Source of the DNA: Sphagnum magellanicum
Taxonomy: Eukaryota > Streptophyta > Sphagnopsida > Sphagnales > Sphagnaceae
Length of the DNA: 64,000 bases
Reading direction: 5' to 3'
Assembly (NCBI GenBank): GCA_021904315.1
Contig: CM038918.1
Location: 16,321,349 to 16,385,348 of the forward strand
Positions 23,132-34,800 of this stretch are shown here, piece by piece. The position numbers were made by a program, and so were the translations under genes. Each line of letters begins with the position of its first letter. Within the stretch, counting starts at the first letter, position 1. Below the pieces are notes generated by a model. That model did not search any database, was not told the DNA's origin, and saw only the letters and a list, made by a program, of their open reading frames with translations.

Positions 23132-24685
23132 TAACAAATTAACAAGTTCACACAATTGTTGTAGGTTGCAAGCTAAAAAAACAATCCAACTAACCAAAGT
23201 GACATGTTGGGTTGGAAGGATGGCCTTGTTTTTATTGTCCTAGGAAACAAATGAGATTATGCTTAAGGTGTTGACATTTGTTCAACTAGGTCAAGTAAGA
23301 AAAAATTGAACTCTTTCAATTCACTACACCAAAATGTGGCATCCATGACTTGAACATATACAAAGTCCTAGTGTCTCAATCTAATCATGTAGTAATATAT
23401 GCCTTGCAACAATGCCATTTTTATGATTATAGTCATTTTCATGACTACAAGACAAGCTACACGACTATAGTCATATTTTAAAAATTACTATGTATGCCAT
23501 TGACCTTGTTGGACCAATTTTTCAAAATTATAAAACCTTGATGGGGGACTCATATTTTCATTCAAAAAATAATGCATTGATATTATATATTGTCATTTGG
23601 ATGCAATTGGTCTTACAACGTATTATTCTTATATAATTTTTTGTGTAAAATTAAATCCAAAAAATTGGAACTAGCTTGGATCTAATGGTGCATGATTAAT
23701 AGATTTTAAAATACATATTTCAAAAACTTTTACAACATAGAATTTTGTGAAGCTTCTTATTATATATGTTATGACTTGCTTATATATATTTTTTGTTTTT
23801 TCAATATTTTGGTTTTGAAAATTTGGCAAAATTTCCCATAATTTGTGATTTAAAAAAATACAAACATGATGAATAAAAATGTTGAACTTGTTCCAATTTT
23901 ATTTGAATCACATTGTGAATATTCACCCAAAAGAACAGTCAAGTTGGGATTCTTGTGCTCAAAGGTTTATTTTGATGAATATCCTCTTTTAACTATTTGA
24001 CATTAAATAAATATATATGATGTTATTAATTACATCCAAAGGATTAAAAAAGAAATCCACATGCCCCAAATTGGAATTGTTTTGCAAGTATCCATATAAT
24101 GGGTAGTCAAGAATATAGAGTTTTATCCAAATTTATTTATTTATTAAACTTTTATATTCACTAATTGATCAAAACTTTTGGTCATACAACTTAGAAAAAT
24201 GTTATAAGTTATATTAAATCACATTTAATGAACCAAAAATAACCCTTCCAAAATAAGATAAATTTTTTGTTATTCATAATAAATTTTAGTAAGAATTATG
24301 ACATTAAGAAGTACATGTGTATAAATTAATAATTACGAAATTCACATAATGTTAATATTATATATATAAATTTAAAAATTACATGACATTATATGTTCAA
24401 TAAATTACATATTTTACTTTAAAATTATAACAAAATTATTTGTTAAATATAATTAAATTAAAAATATATTTATGAAACTTTTATTGATTCATCATATGTT
24501 TTAAAGGTCAGGAAATATAATATTTAATTATACCAAAAAATTATTAATTTGAAAAAAATCCATGCTGATTTTAAATATGTTTATTTACAAATTATTTTAC
24601 GAAAAAGAAAAAAATCTTCAAGACATCATTGTTGTTGAAATGTATGAATTAGTGAATATTCAATGCATTTTCAATCAAATTACTT

Positions 24686-24686
<1 letters not shown>
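23132..24686. other. Unassigned AT-rich DNA
   Basis: No gene or recognisable repeat. One short open frame (24562-24774) only spans the neighbouring GT repeat. Confidence 0.4.

Positions 24687-24716
<30 letters not shown>
24687..24716. repeat. (GT)15 microsatellite
   Basis: Thirty uninterrupted bases of GT. Confidence 0.95.
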
Positions 24717-24718
<2 letters not shown>

Positions 24719-24970
24719 ATCTTGGAAAAATCTACAATAATGAAATGTATTTTTTTCATTTGGATAAAGTATGAAAAAAAAAATAATGATTAAACTTGGC
24801 TACTTTTGTATGAAAAAAATGATGATATGGGATAATGTTGTAATGTTTCCCTCTCATTAAATTTACCCCATATCCTTTGTCAACAAAGTTCAACATTGTA
24901 AACTATAAAACTAGATGAAAGAATGTTAGTTTACACACAATACATGCTTTAGATATATTCAAAGTATCAC

Positions 24971-25230
24971 TTGTGATGAGCCAATTAAAAGGGCTTACGA
25001 CCCAAAAAAAAAAAGGATCCTACTTGGGCCTCCCTACTTAGGCTTACATACCAATCTTGCCTACTTACTTACCTAACTAAGCTTTTAGTTTAGGTTTTAA
25101 AACTACATAGGCTTGGGCTACATAGGTTTAAATAGCCTAGTTTGCAAGTTAGCCTAGGTTGTTAATTAGGGTTTTAGCCTAATCTAGGTTCATAAACTAT
25201 GTTAATAAATAGGTAGATTGATTGTAAATG
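24971..25230 (-). repeat. Possible LINE 3' tail fragment and ACCT tract
   Basis: The 19 bases 24971-24989 are identical to 50614-50632, the 3' end of the minus-strand LINE described below (TTGTGATGAGCCAATTAAA on +). A T/C-poor A-run and then ACCT/ACTTAGG-type words follow. This may be a 5'-truncated copy of the same LINE; similarity beyond the 19 bases is weak. Confidence 0.4.
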
Positions 25231-25829
25231 TAGCTTTATTATGTTTAAACACATATTTACACTTCACAAGTCAATAAACACCTATTATTTAATAATATTC
25301 TTTCACTATAATAATAAAATTCATGGTAGTAATAAAAGTCACATGATTAATGGCAAAAATTTCTATGATCAAAATTATTATTAGTGGATAAGCCATTAGT
25401 CCAATTTTACTACATAATCATGATTATATATGTGATTTATATCACTACAAACACATGATATGTGTAGTAATATATGCCATGTTTTGGTGCAATAATTTGT
25501 TTTTATCATGATTAGTTGGCACCTAATAATACAAGTTGATTAATGCCTAATAATAAATCTCAAGATGAGGACATGCACTTTAATGAGCTAAGTTTAACTA
25601 TTTTTTGTGTCATATTTCATCAGAGGTGAAATTTGATTTGAGGAAATAATAATTTGAAAGATAATAATGACACCCTGTCAAACTCAATAAGGGCCATAAA
25701 TTTACATCAATGAACCAAAAAAAATTGTGCCCAAGAAGTTCATTTGTGCACATTGCTATGCAAGATGTACTTTTGAATCAAATTGTGTACACAATACCTT
25801 GCAAAGACCATTTCTTCAACATTAGTTTT
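25231..25829. other. Unassigned intergenic DNA
   Basis: Nothing gene-like seen. Confidence 0.4.
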
Positions 25830-27720
25830 TAGTGGAAGATCATGTATTGGATCTACCAAATACCAAATAAGATGAAAGTGGCCAAAGAAACAAAAAGTGG
25901 GTTTGAACTTGCACTTTTGGCATGGGAGGACAATACATAGGATCTAGAAGATTTCAAAATTTGTAAAGATGAAGAGAAGGAATTGTTAATGAATAGGAGG
26001 ATAAAGAATCCCCAAAGGCTTGGGTGTTTTTTTATTCAAGGAAAATGCACCAAAAGAAAAGGTGGAATGAAGCACTTAGAGATCCATTTGCTAAATTGAA
26101 TTGCATTGTTCCAAAATCTTCACCATAAGATATTGTGAACCTTGACCATAAGAAAATGCAAACACAAAGTTTTAATTCAACATTTTGAAAAGCAATTTTT
26201 TTTTGTATTCATTATTGAATGACCATACTTTCCTAATTCGGAGGTAGGTCCATTAACCCATTAACCATTTTTCATTTTGTAATGGCGTCATTATAGTGAT
26301 GATTAGAAACCTACTTCTCAATTATCAAATTAAAAAAATAGAAATAATATTTTGACATCCTTTGCAAGAAAAACCCCATTAATGACAAAGAGTTCATAAA
26401 ATATTTCACCAATCTACCTTCCATCATGCCTTTCACTTTTCAATTCTAAGTAATCTTTCAACAATAGTAGCAAACATGACCATCTATTGTTGAAAAGAAC
26501 TCATGCTTAAGGTAAAAGGATTATCTTACTATTTAAGGCATCCCATTTGCATAACCAAACTAATAATAGACAAGCTACTAAATAGTTATGATGTAATATT
26601 GAGTATAAATTCAAGCTTAGCAAGAGGCTAACATTGAACTACCAATTTGCAAAAAGTGCAAATTGAGTTTGATATTGAACATGCAAAGGCATTGCATATA
26701 GAGATGCAGATGTAAAAAACACACATTGTTGATACTCAATTGGAACAACTAATTAGGAAAAATTTCAACTTAAAGCTCAAATTCTTGAATATCAAGAAGA
26801 TTGGAAAAATCTTGAATAGGTCATGATCAAATAATAGAGCAAAATGAAGGCCATGAAGGCCATGTGCCAAGTAATGAATGTCTTTTCTATTTGCCAAGGA
26901 ATCCAAGTTGCTCGCAAGAAGATTCAAACAACAAAATTCATTGTTGATACTTAAATCACCAAAATGTGAAGAAAAATTTAAAAGTCTAAATTTTCAATTA
27001 AAAAAATAGGTCATCAAATTCAAAAGGCCAAGACCAAATTTGATGAACACATGAAGAAAGGCATGGAGTAGTTGATGTTGAGGGTAAAACATGATTTTCT
27101 TTTCAATAACCTAAGGAATTTGTTAGTTTGTAAAAGGAATTTGAAGCAATTGAAACAAAAACTTCATTGGTGGAATTCAAACCCCATTTATCACAAGTTG
27201 TTGGAGGAGCAAACCTTATCCCAAAAAGAAATGGTACTATCCAAGAAGAACTGAAAATCAAAAGGTGAGTTCATGTTACAAAAAACTTTCAATTTTTTTG
27301 AAGGAAAAGGTAGATGGCTATGCATAGGAATTGTTTGAACATTATAAAGGAGACAAACATTTGTGCAATTTATACATCACCACCTACTGAAATGTTTTTC
27401 TCTACTTCAAAATTGATCATCACAAATTGACGTTCAATGAATTTAATGGAGAGGAATTGAATGATTCCACCATGGTTAGCCAAAGAAGTTAGATCCTAAC
27501 TCCCAAGTTGAATATCTATGTTTATAATCCAAACCTAATGGCACAAAGGATCTATTGATTGAAAAGTTAATAGTTACAACATATGCAATACAAGATCATG
27601 GAGATTTAAATGTAGAAAAAATTACAAAAGTTGCTACTATGACATTGTATGTAATCACTTTTGTAGTTTTACAATTGGTTGTAAAAGCAAATGAAGATAT
27701 TGCAACTACATGATTTAAAA
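25830..27720 (+). pseudogene. Unrecognised relict coding region, helical protein
   Basis: On the + strand, runs of codons with protein-like usage are separated by stops and frameshifts. Examples are KMKVAKETKSGFELALLAWE and KDEEKELLMNRRIKNPQRLG (about 25873-26020). An open stretch at 27072-27254 reads MLRVKHDFLFNNLRNLLVCK and then further Leu/Lys-rich heptad-like sequence, suggesting a coiled coil. Later fragments include LFEHYKGDKHLCNLY and LNIYVYNPNLMAQRIY. I do not recognise the family. It could be a retrotransposon gag-like protein or a host pseudogene. The T24 run at 27823 is on the wrong strand to be its poly(A) tail. Confidence 0.4.
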
Positions 27721-27822
27721 AATCTTTGCATCACAAGATTTCCAACCCATGAACTAATTAGTCATCCCCCATAGTAGTGATCACGAAGATGTAACCCCAC
27801 ATAGGAAGGAGGATGTTAAGAG

Positions 27823-27846
27823 TTTTTTTTTTTTTTTTTTTTTTTT
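27823..27846. repeat. T24 homopolymer
   Basis: Twenty-four T residues. On the minus strand this would read as a poly(A) tail of an inserted retro-copy lying to its right, but no such sequence could be identified. Confidence 0.85.
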
Positions 27847-28550
27847 AATAATTTTTTTTGAATTTTTGAACTTCAATTTTGATTGGGGACTACTAAATTA
27901 AAAAAGTATTAAAACTTTCTTCTTTGTTGGAAATTGATAGATTTTTGGATGGAAACAGACTTTTGAAGAGACACTGACAATTTAATAAAGGTATCAACCA
28001 ACTTTGAGACTAAAACTACCTTTATCGAAAGGATGACAAAAATTGCAATATAATCAATTAATATTCTAAAAAGTTTGAAAACCTCTCAATATTTACCAAA
28101 ATATGTTTGGTATATATTTTTGGAAATATTTTAAAACTTTGTAAATTTTTAACTATAATATTATTCTTACATTTTTTTTTTGTAAGTTCGCCATGTAAGC
28201 TTATTTAGTGGCCTCAACAAGTGTGAATGCTATTAATTAAAGAAGGATAACCATTTTTTCTTTTTGGGTTTTGTTTTGGTGATGTGCCTATTTGATTGGG
28301 CCACCACCCCTTGAAAAACTTCCATTATTGGCGCACTCCCAAAATAGAACATGTCCACATAGCCGAGTGATCAAAATGACAAGATTAGTTTTTGTAAACT
28401 TACATAACTACCAAATCAAAGTTCATGCAATCACACGTTTTAGTTATGATAGGAATGCACCATACATTTTAAAAGCATGGTTTGGGAATAACTTCCTTGT
28501 ATGAATAAGGATGGACATGGTTTCTTCCTTATTCATGTCCAAAAAAACAA
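27847..28550. other. Unassigned intergenic DNA
   Basis: No gene signature. Less AT-rich from about 28290. The + frame 28292-28504 has no recognisable domain. Confidence 0.35.
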
Positions 28551-28860
28551 CCACCCCCAAACACAAGCAAAGCAAGAAAAAATGAAGAGGCAAAGAAAAC
28601 AATGAACCCATGATTCTGAAATTAAAATGTGCACAAGAACATCTAGTGCCATTATTGCATGTAGCTCCACTTGGCATACCATGCTCCCCTACCCAAAATA
28701 AAATATAAAGAAAAAAAAGTAGAGGTGAAGAAAACAACAAACCCATGAAGATGATTTATGAAATTAAAAAATGCACAATACTAGATCTAATGCCACTACT
28801 ATGTGCAATTCCACTTGGCTTGTCATGTTCCCCTCCCCAAAGTAAAAGAATAAGCATGTT
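28551..28860. repeat. About 140-bp local tandem duplication
   Basis: A unit beginning CC(A/T)CCCCAAA, with GAAGAAAACAA.AAACCCATGA, AAATGTGCACAA and CCACTTGGC.T.CCATG..CCCC in order, occurs twice (starts near 28552 and 28688). A third beginning lies near 28831. Spacings are 136 and 144 bp, showing indels. Confidence 0.7.
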
Positions 28861-29596
28861 TGCCTTATAGCCAATATTACAATGAACTATTCAAATGAAC
28901 TTCAATGTTTCCCCACAAAAGAAAAAAAGACTATACTTGTTTCTCTTGCACCAATATTAAATAAATTAATAAGTATACATGTCCAAACCCCATACCCCCC
29001 AAAAATGAAAATTCTAAACCAATTTGAACTCATGTTAAATTATTTGTCAAATTGCACAAACATGGGCTTCCAATGTTGCATTTGCATGATTCAATAATTG
29101 TAATTGCAAACATGGCACTCGAAGAAAAAAGTTCCAATGAAAAGGTGGGGTGAAGCCAATTTTTTCTCTTCAATTCAAAGGTGTGTTATGCCCATCACAA
29201 AATCCTAGGGAACATGTGATGGTCACATGTGAAAACCTTTAGGGAGTGTGTGAAGGTCATGTGAAAAGATTGTTTTTTGTTTTTGTTTGAATTTTCATTT
29301 TTTGATGGAGATGTTAGGGGACACAATTGTAAGGAGAAACTTTGTAAAAAAACTTGAAGAGTGTGCAAAAGGAATAAAATTGCATGAGGAGTGAAAAAAA
29401 AAAAGGTTGTGTAAACAAATGCCTTAGAAAAAAACTTGATAGCAAGTCACCTTACAAAATCCTTTGTTGAAAGTTGTGTTTTTAAAAGAGGTGTCACCTT
29501 AGTTAGAAATATGGTCCTAATAACCCAAACCATGCAAGAGGAGGATGTGATTTATGATTATTTCAACCTACACATCATTCTTTGGCACCTTAAGGT
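28861..29596. other. Unassigned intergenic DNA
   Basis: No gene seen. The + frame 28882-29097 shows no family signature. Confidence 0.35.
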
Positions 29597-29855
29597 TGGG
29601 TTTGATGCACATTAATTGACACATCCTTTATGACCTTGGGGGGTTTTGCAAAAAATTGAGTGATGCACATTTGCCTTCATGAGGTTTGACTTTGTTTGGC
29701 AATTACCCTAGAGACATTTATTTTCATTCTATATGCATGTAAGTGATTTTGAAAACATAGGGTCAAGTTTGATGCACATTTGGCACATCCTTTAAGAACT
29801 TGGAGGGTTCTATAGGTAGTTTATTGATGGTCATTTGCCATTGTGAGGTTTGATC
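29597..29855. repeat. About 165-bp imperfect direct repeat
   Basis: Both halves contain GGTTGGGTTTGATGCACAT or GGGTCAAGTTTGATGCACAT, then GGCACATCCTTTA, a CTTGG.GGGTT segment, and CATTTGCC.T.ATGAGGTTTGA, at about 29597-29690 and 29759-29855. Confidence 0.65.
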
Positions 29856-29874
29856 TTCATCCTCAAATCTCAAA

Positions 29875-30205
29875 ACCTAAAATTCAGATCTTAAACCCAA
29901 AAAATCAAAACCTAAACCTTAAATCTAGACCTTAACCTTAAAACTTAGAACTCAAACCCTATATTTCAAAGCCAAAACCCTAAAACCATAAATTTCAAAT
30001 GCTAAACCTTAAATCCAAAACTTCAAACTTTAAATTTTAGTTGGGCTAAGCCTTAAAATTTAGATCCCAAAACTCTAACTCTAACCTTAAATTTCAAACT
30101 TTAGACTTTGAAATTTAATCCAAAACTTTAGCCTAACCTTAAACTTTAAATCCAAACCTTAAAAATCCTAGCCCATAGTTTTTAAACTTTAGCTTCTAGC
30201 CCATA
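29875..30205. repeat. AACCTTAAA/AAACCCTAAA-type degenerate tract
   Basis: About 330 bp of AAACCTAAA, CCTTAAATC and AACCCTA words. It resembles degenerate plant telomere-like repeat (AAACCCT) but the unit length is irregular, so it is not called a true interstitial telomere. Confidence 0.6.
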
Positions 30206-30999
30206 GCCAATAACCACTAGTCATTGGTCATTAGCTGATAGCCCCTATAGTAGGTGGGTAGCCTATGGGCAAAAAAAAAGAAGTTGGAATTGGTCTTGGG
30301 ATCCCATGTCGGGTTTTCCTTTTTGTCACCTTTTTGAGGACTTTGTGGATGAAGGGTAGGAAAGGATGAGGAACCAAACAACAATCCAAAATGGGGTCCA
30401 ATAAGGCATCACTTTAAGGAAATTTTTATCTATTCACCTAGGTAGCTAAATAATTATTATTATTTTGTTTTTGAACAATTATTGGCCTTGCCTAATGGTA
30501 GGGGTAGAAATTGTGGGAGATAGTTTGATATACATTAAATGATGAAAGGACAATAGAAAAGACAAGGAAACAAACCAAAGCAACAAAATAACATATTGAA
30601 AGGAAGGAAAGAAAGGGTGTGCAATTACAAATTGAAATAGGTACCATATTGGAAGAAGTGGGAAATTAGTTGTTCCAAAACGGATAAAGGGGAATCTCTA
30701 AAATGAATAGTGTTTAGTTTTAAGTTTAGAAGTATTTCACATATTACCAAACCTAAATGTTGATCAATTTATCAAAATTGTTCATATTGATTGGTGGGCT
30801 AATTATATTGTGGTTTTATTACCAATGACCAAAAGTAATCCACAAGTGACATTTGCAATTTGCAATATATATGTGGCTTCTATTCACCTCCATTTTTAGG
30901 CTATAGGATTTGTTGCATTTTATCCCCCCAAAAAAAAAAAACATCTTCATTTGATAATTTATAACCAAAAAGAAGAGGGCGCAAGAAATGAACCACGCC
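30206..30999. other. Unassigned intergenic DNA
   Basis: Nothing gene-like seen. Confidence 0.4.
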
Positions 31000-31800
31000 C
31001 TGACCTAATTGAAAAGGGTTCCAGGGACTGTTGGAACTCCCAAGCTTCTGGACATAACACAATCACAGATACATTTCTCTCAGTGCCTAGTCTCTGAGCA
31101 TTCCTGCATTCTCTCATCAACAACCAACGCAACATTCAACACACACAGATTGGCAATCCAGAATGGTATGAACCCATAATTCACACCTCATATTTACAAG
31201 ACAAGCTAGGAAAAGCACAAGCTGCCTGACTCGAGGATATTTATGAAAGTTCAGACACTGATCGAGGTCCTGCCCTACATATGCACATCATCGTCTGCTT
31301 GGCCAAGTTGATGGTGCAGCGGAAAATTCTACCAACCAGCCAAGTCCTCACCAAAATGAAGCTCTACATATTCATTCTCACAGATAATCTGAGAAACACC
31401 AGCTTTCTCACTATTGCCTGTTCGTCGAGAAATCTAACCAAAAACAACAGTCCTAAGGAGATATGCTCTCACTCTTCTCTTAGTACTCCCAGTCTCCCAC
31501 AATCTATGAGAAGAATGCGCCTCTGTCCTCCTCAGCCACCGAGCTTCTTCTCTTCCTCCGAATCCATCACACCCTACCGCTCTCGTTCCTTTTTTTTTTA
31601 CTTAGCTTCTTTCTCAAGCCTCCTCCTCCTTTTTCCACTTTCAGCTCATCAATGCAGCTCCATGCCTCTTCATCATTCGCGCCGCCTTCATTCCTGCACA
31701 ACCTCTCACACACCCCAAACATAGATCTTCCCATGCACATCCATGCAGCTGTCATGGAGAGATATCCGCCGCCAAAAATCAGGGCGGCTAATTATACACA
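31000..31800. other. Higher-GC islet with short frames
   Basis: Base composition rises clearly above the flanks. + frames lie at 31281-31724 (Ser/Leu/Pro-rich) and 31652-31912, and a minus-strand frame at 31567-31755 (62 codons, with GGGGLRKKLSKKKR near its C-terminus). Pyrimidine runs (CCTCCTCC, TTCTTCTCTTCC) on the + strand resemble plant 5' leader sequence, or read as purine-rich coding on the minus strand. No domain or splice pattern is convincing. This may be an unexpressed first exon, a gene fragment or an LTR. Confidence 0.3.
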
Positions 31801-34800
31801 AAGCAAATCTCAAGGCCTTGGTGTGTTCACACTGTATGCCGACCTATTTTCGTGTTACAAATCATTCAAAGTTATGTCCATAAAAAAATACATAAATCAT
31901 GGCAATGTTTAGCTTTTGCAACAATTTCACTACCTGCACACCATCAATGGCCTTTTCTATCATTGCCAATACAATTAATAGATATCAATCTTCACATGTT
32001 AATAATAAAACTTACTTTTAAAAATAATTATGTGTTAAGCTTGAAATTCACCACTAATTAAGATGCAATACTACATCTATTTATGCATTAAGATGCTATG
32101 GCAATTTATAAAAAAACTAAAGATAATTAACTTTGATTGAACCTTACTAGGTCTAGATAATTGTGATATGACCTTAAGGTGAAAGCACGATAAAGTATAC
32201 AAAAAAATAAAAATAAATATTGGGGTCTTTATATCAAAGGACTAATAAGTAGATGATTTTATGGGGATAATAACATTTTTTTGGGTACATTATTTTTTAA
32301 CTCTTGTTTGTATGGACTTTGAAAGCTAAATTGTTATAATCATGTTTTTGAAACTATTTTGTTTTTTTTCATGCACCTCAATATTGATGTAATGAAAATT
32401 CTAATATATATTTTTGGTTAATGAATTTTTTTTCATAATTAATTTAAATCATCCTCATAATTATTGGGGCATTTTTGGGGTATTTTTCCAAGTCCAAATG
32501 ATATGACACAAATTTTTTGAGAAGCTAGATGATAGTTAGAAATGCCTATGAAAAAAAACTAAAAGTTTCATTTGTTTTGAAATGCTAGAGGAAGGTTAGA
32601 AGTTTAAAACATTATTTTTTCCTTGTTTTCAAGTAGAAAAAAGGTATAGAATATGTATCTTGCTTACACCCCTTAATAAAATTTTATAAGGTTGTATCTA
32701 GTTTGAACACAATAAATTAATCCAAATGAATCTCATTACATCCTTTATTATGTCCTAATTTCTAACAACTTTCATACAACCATAATCACCTTAAAGTAGT
32801 TATGGCCAATTGAATTAGCCATAGAGTATTTAATTTCATTTTAGGGTAAAAACATCGTCAAAGGAGCCACCCAAGTTAGTGGACATTCATTAAAATTGCA
32901 TTTTAATATGTTTGAAATATCACAAGCATAATAGTTCGGATTATCATACAATTTTTTGGAATATTTTCCATTAATTGTGAATTTTACATCCTAAAAGCTT
33001 GACACAAATAAATATTTTTTTTGCATGTTCAAAGTAATCAACTTTGAGAGTGGATAACCTTGTTTTCTCAAATGTCTTTTTTTTTTACCAAATGTGCACC
33101 ATTCCCTTTGAAAATTGGCAAAGGATTTTAACATTGATGATTACACGGGAAAAAGGACTTGAATGGATGAATTATTTCTTATAACCAATTTGACATTTGC
33201 TTCAAATGTGTTTTTGACCCTAAAAATTATGGGTTTTGAAAATGTGGCCTTAACAAAAGTTCATATTTATGTGATAAAGGGCATGAATGCATAATATATA
33301 TGATATAAAATTAAATTTTAATCAAAATATATTTATATCTAACATGCAATGTTAAATTAGGTATCCAAAATATAAATTATAAATTATAAACCAACACAAA
33401 AATGACACTAATCATGTGCAGCCTTTGGAAAATGACTTTTATCTTACTGCCCTTAACTCTTTTTATAGTGTTTTCAACCTTTAATTAACCTTAATAAAAA
33501 ATATTGATTATAGTTTAATAAATGAATTATAACCATAATTGTGTCCCGATATCCTTTGAATAAAATGAGGTGGCATTAAATCAAGAATCACTAAAATAAT
33601 TCAAATAATGAGAACTAGGATTTTTTATAAATAACTCATTCACAAAAATTGTAATTGAATTATGATTATAATTGCATTATGTTGAGGAAGAAAATTATAA
33701 TTTCTTTTGCATGAATGGGTTGTCTTTTGCCTTTTTTTCATCATGTGTGCATGCAAACCTTAACCTAGAGATGTAACATTCGAAGATAAAGAAGTCATAT
33801 TTTCTTTCTTTCCTTTTCCAAAGGTAGCCTAGGTGCCATCATAGCTTTTTGGCTAGGGGAGGGTGTAAAACTGCAAGATTTGGCAACTTCATTACCATCA
33901 AGGAAGGGTTACTAAATAGAAAAGAAGTAAAAAGAAAATTGGAAAAACATGAGAGTATGACATATCTTCTATTTGCCTATCATCTTGTAGCATCTACTAT
34001 CTTGTAATAGTTATTGTCATGTTGCATGTACTATCATTACATATTTGAAAAAAAAGTAAAAGCAACTATAAACATGTTGCCTATTGTCTACAACACCTAC
34101 AAACCTCTTGTAATGTTGTTTAGCATCTATGACCCCGTGCTAACCTTTTGGTGGTGTTGTTTGTCATTTACATCAACATCACCTTACAAATATCAAATCT
34201 GAGGTTTATGTCCTTGCTATTGCCTTTTAGTGGCAATTACCATCTTGTGGCAGAATGTATTTCCTATTCCACAATCTACCACAAATAGTAGACAATATTC
34301 TTAATTTTATAGAATAAATGCAAAACTAATATATGAGCACAAAAAAACTTTATATAGTTCTAGTATGAACTATTTTCCTTATATTTCTTTCATATTCTCA
34401 ATAGAACAAAAATATCAATAAAGAGCTGTGAAAATTCATCAACCATTTTCCATTGCAATGATAAGAATACGTTTTACTTCCATACTCTCTTCTTTTCTCT
34501 CCAATGTCACATGCACATTTCTTCCCCAAAAGAACTTTCCAAGCCATATCCAATCTCGAATACAAATAAATGATCCATAATCCTTTTTTATCCTCCTTCT
34601 AATCGATATCCCGCTTCTCCCATATCACACAAGGTCCACATGCCTCCCATGAAAATAAACCCTTTAATTATTAAGATGCCCATGGCACTTAAGAATTTTA
34701 CTCTTAACAAATGGTGGGTGGAACCATATGTAAGATTGTTGCACCCATTCTAACAATGAAGGTGTTCTAGCCTTTAACAAAAGTGCATTTTTAATCTAAA

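Noticed and set aside
27823-27846. T24 run as the poly(A) tail of the relict coding region at 25830-27720
   Set aside because: The relict reads on the + strand and would need an A-run at its right side; the T-run has the opposite orientation.
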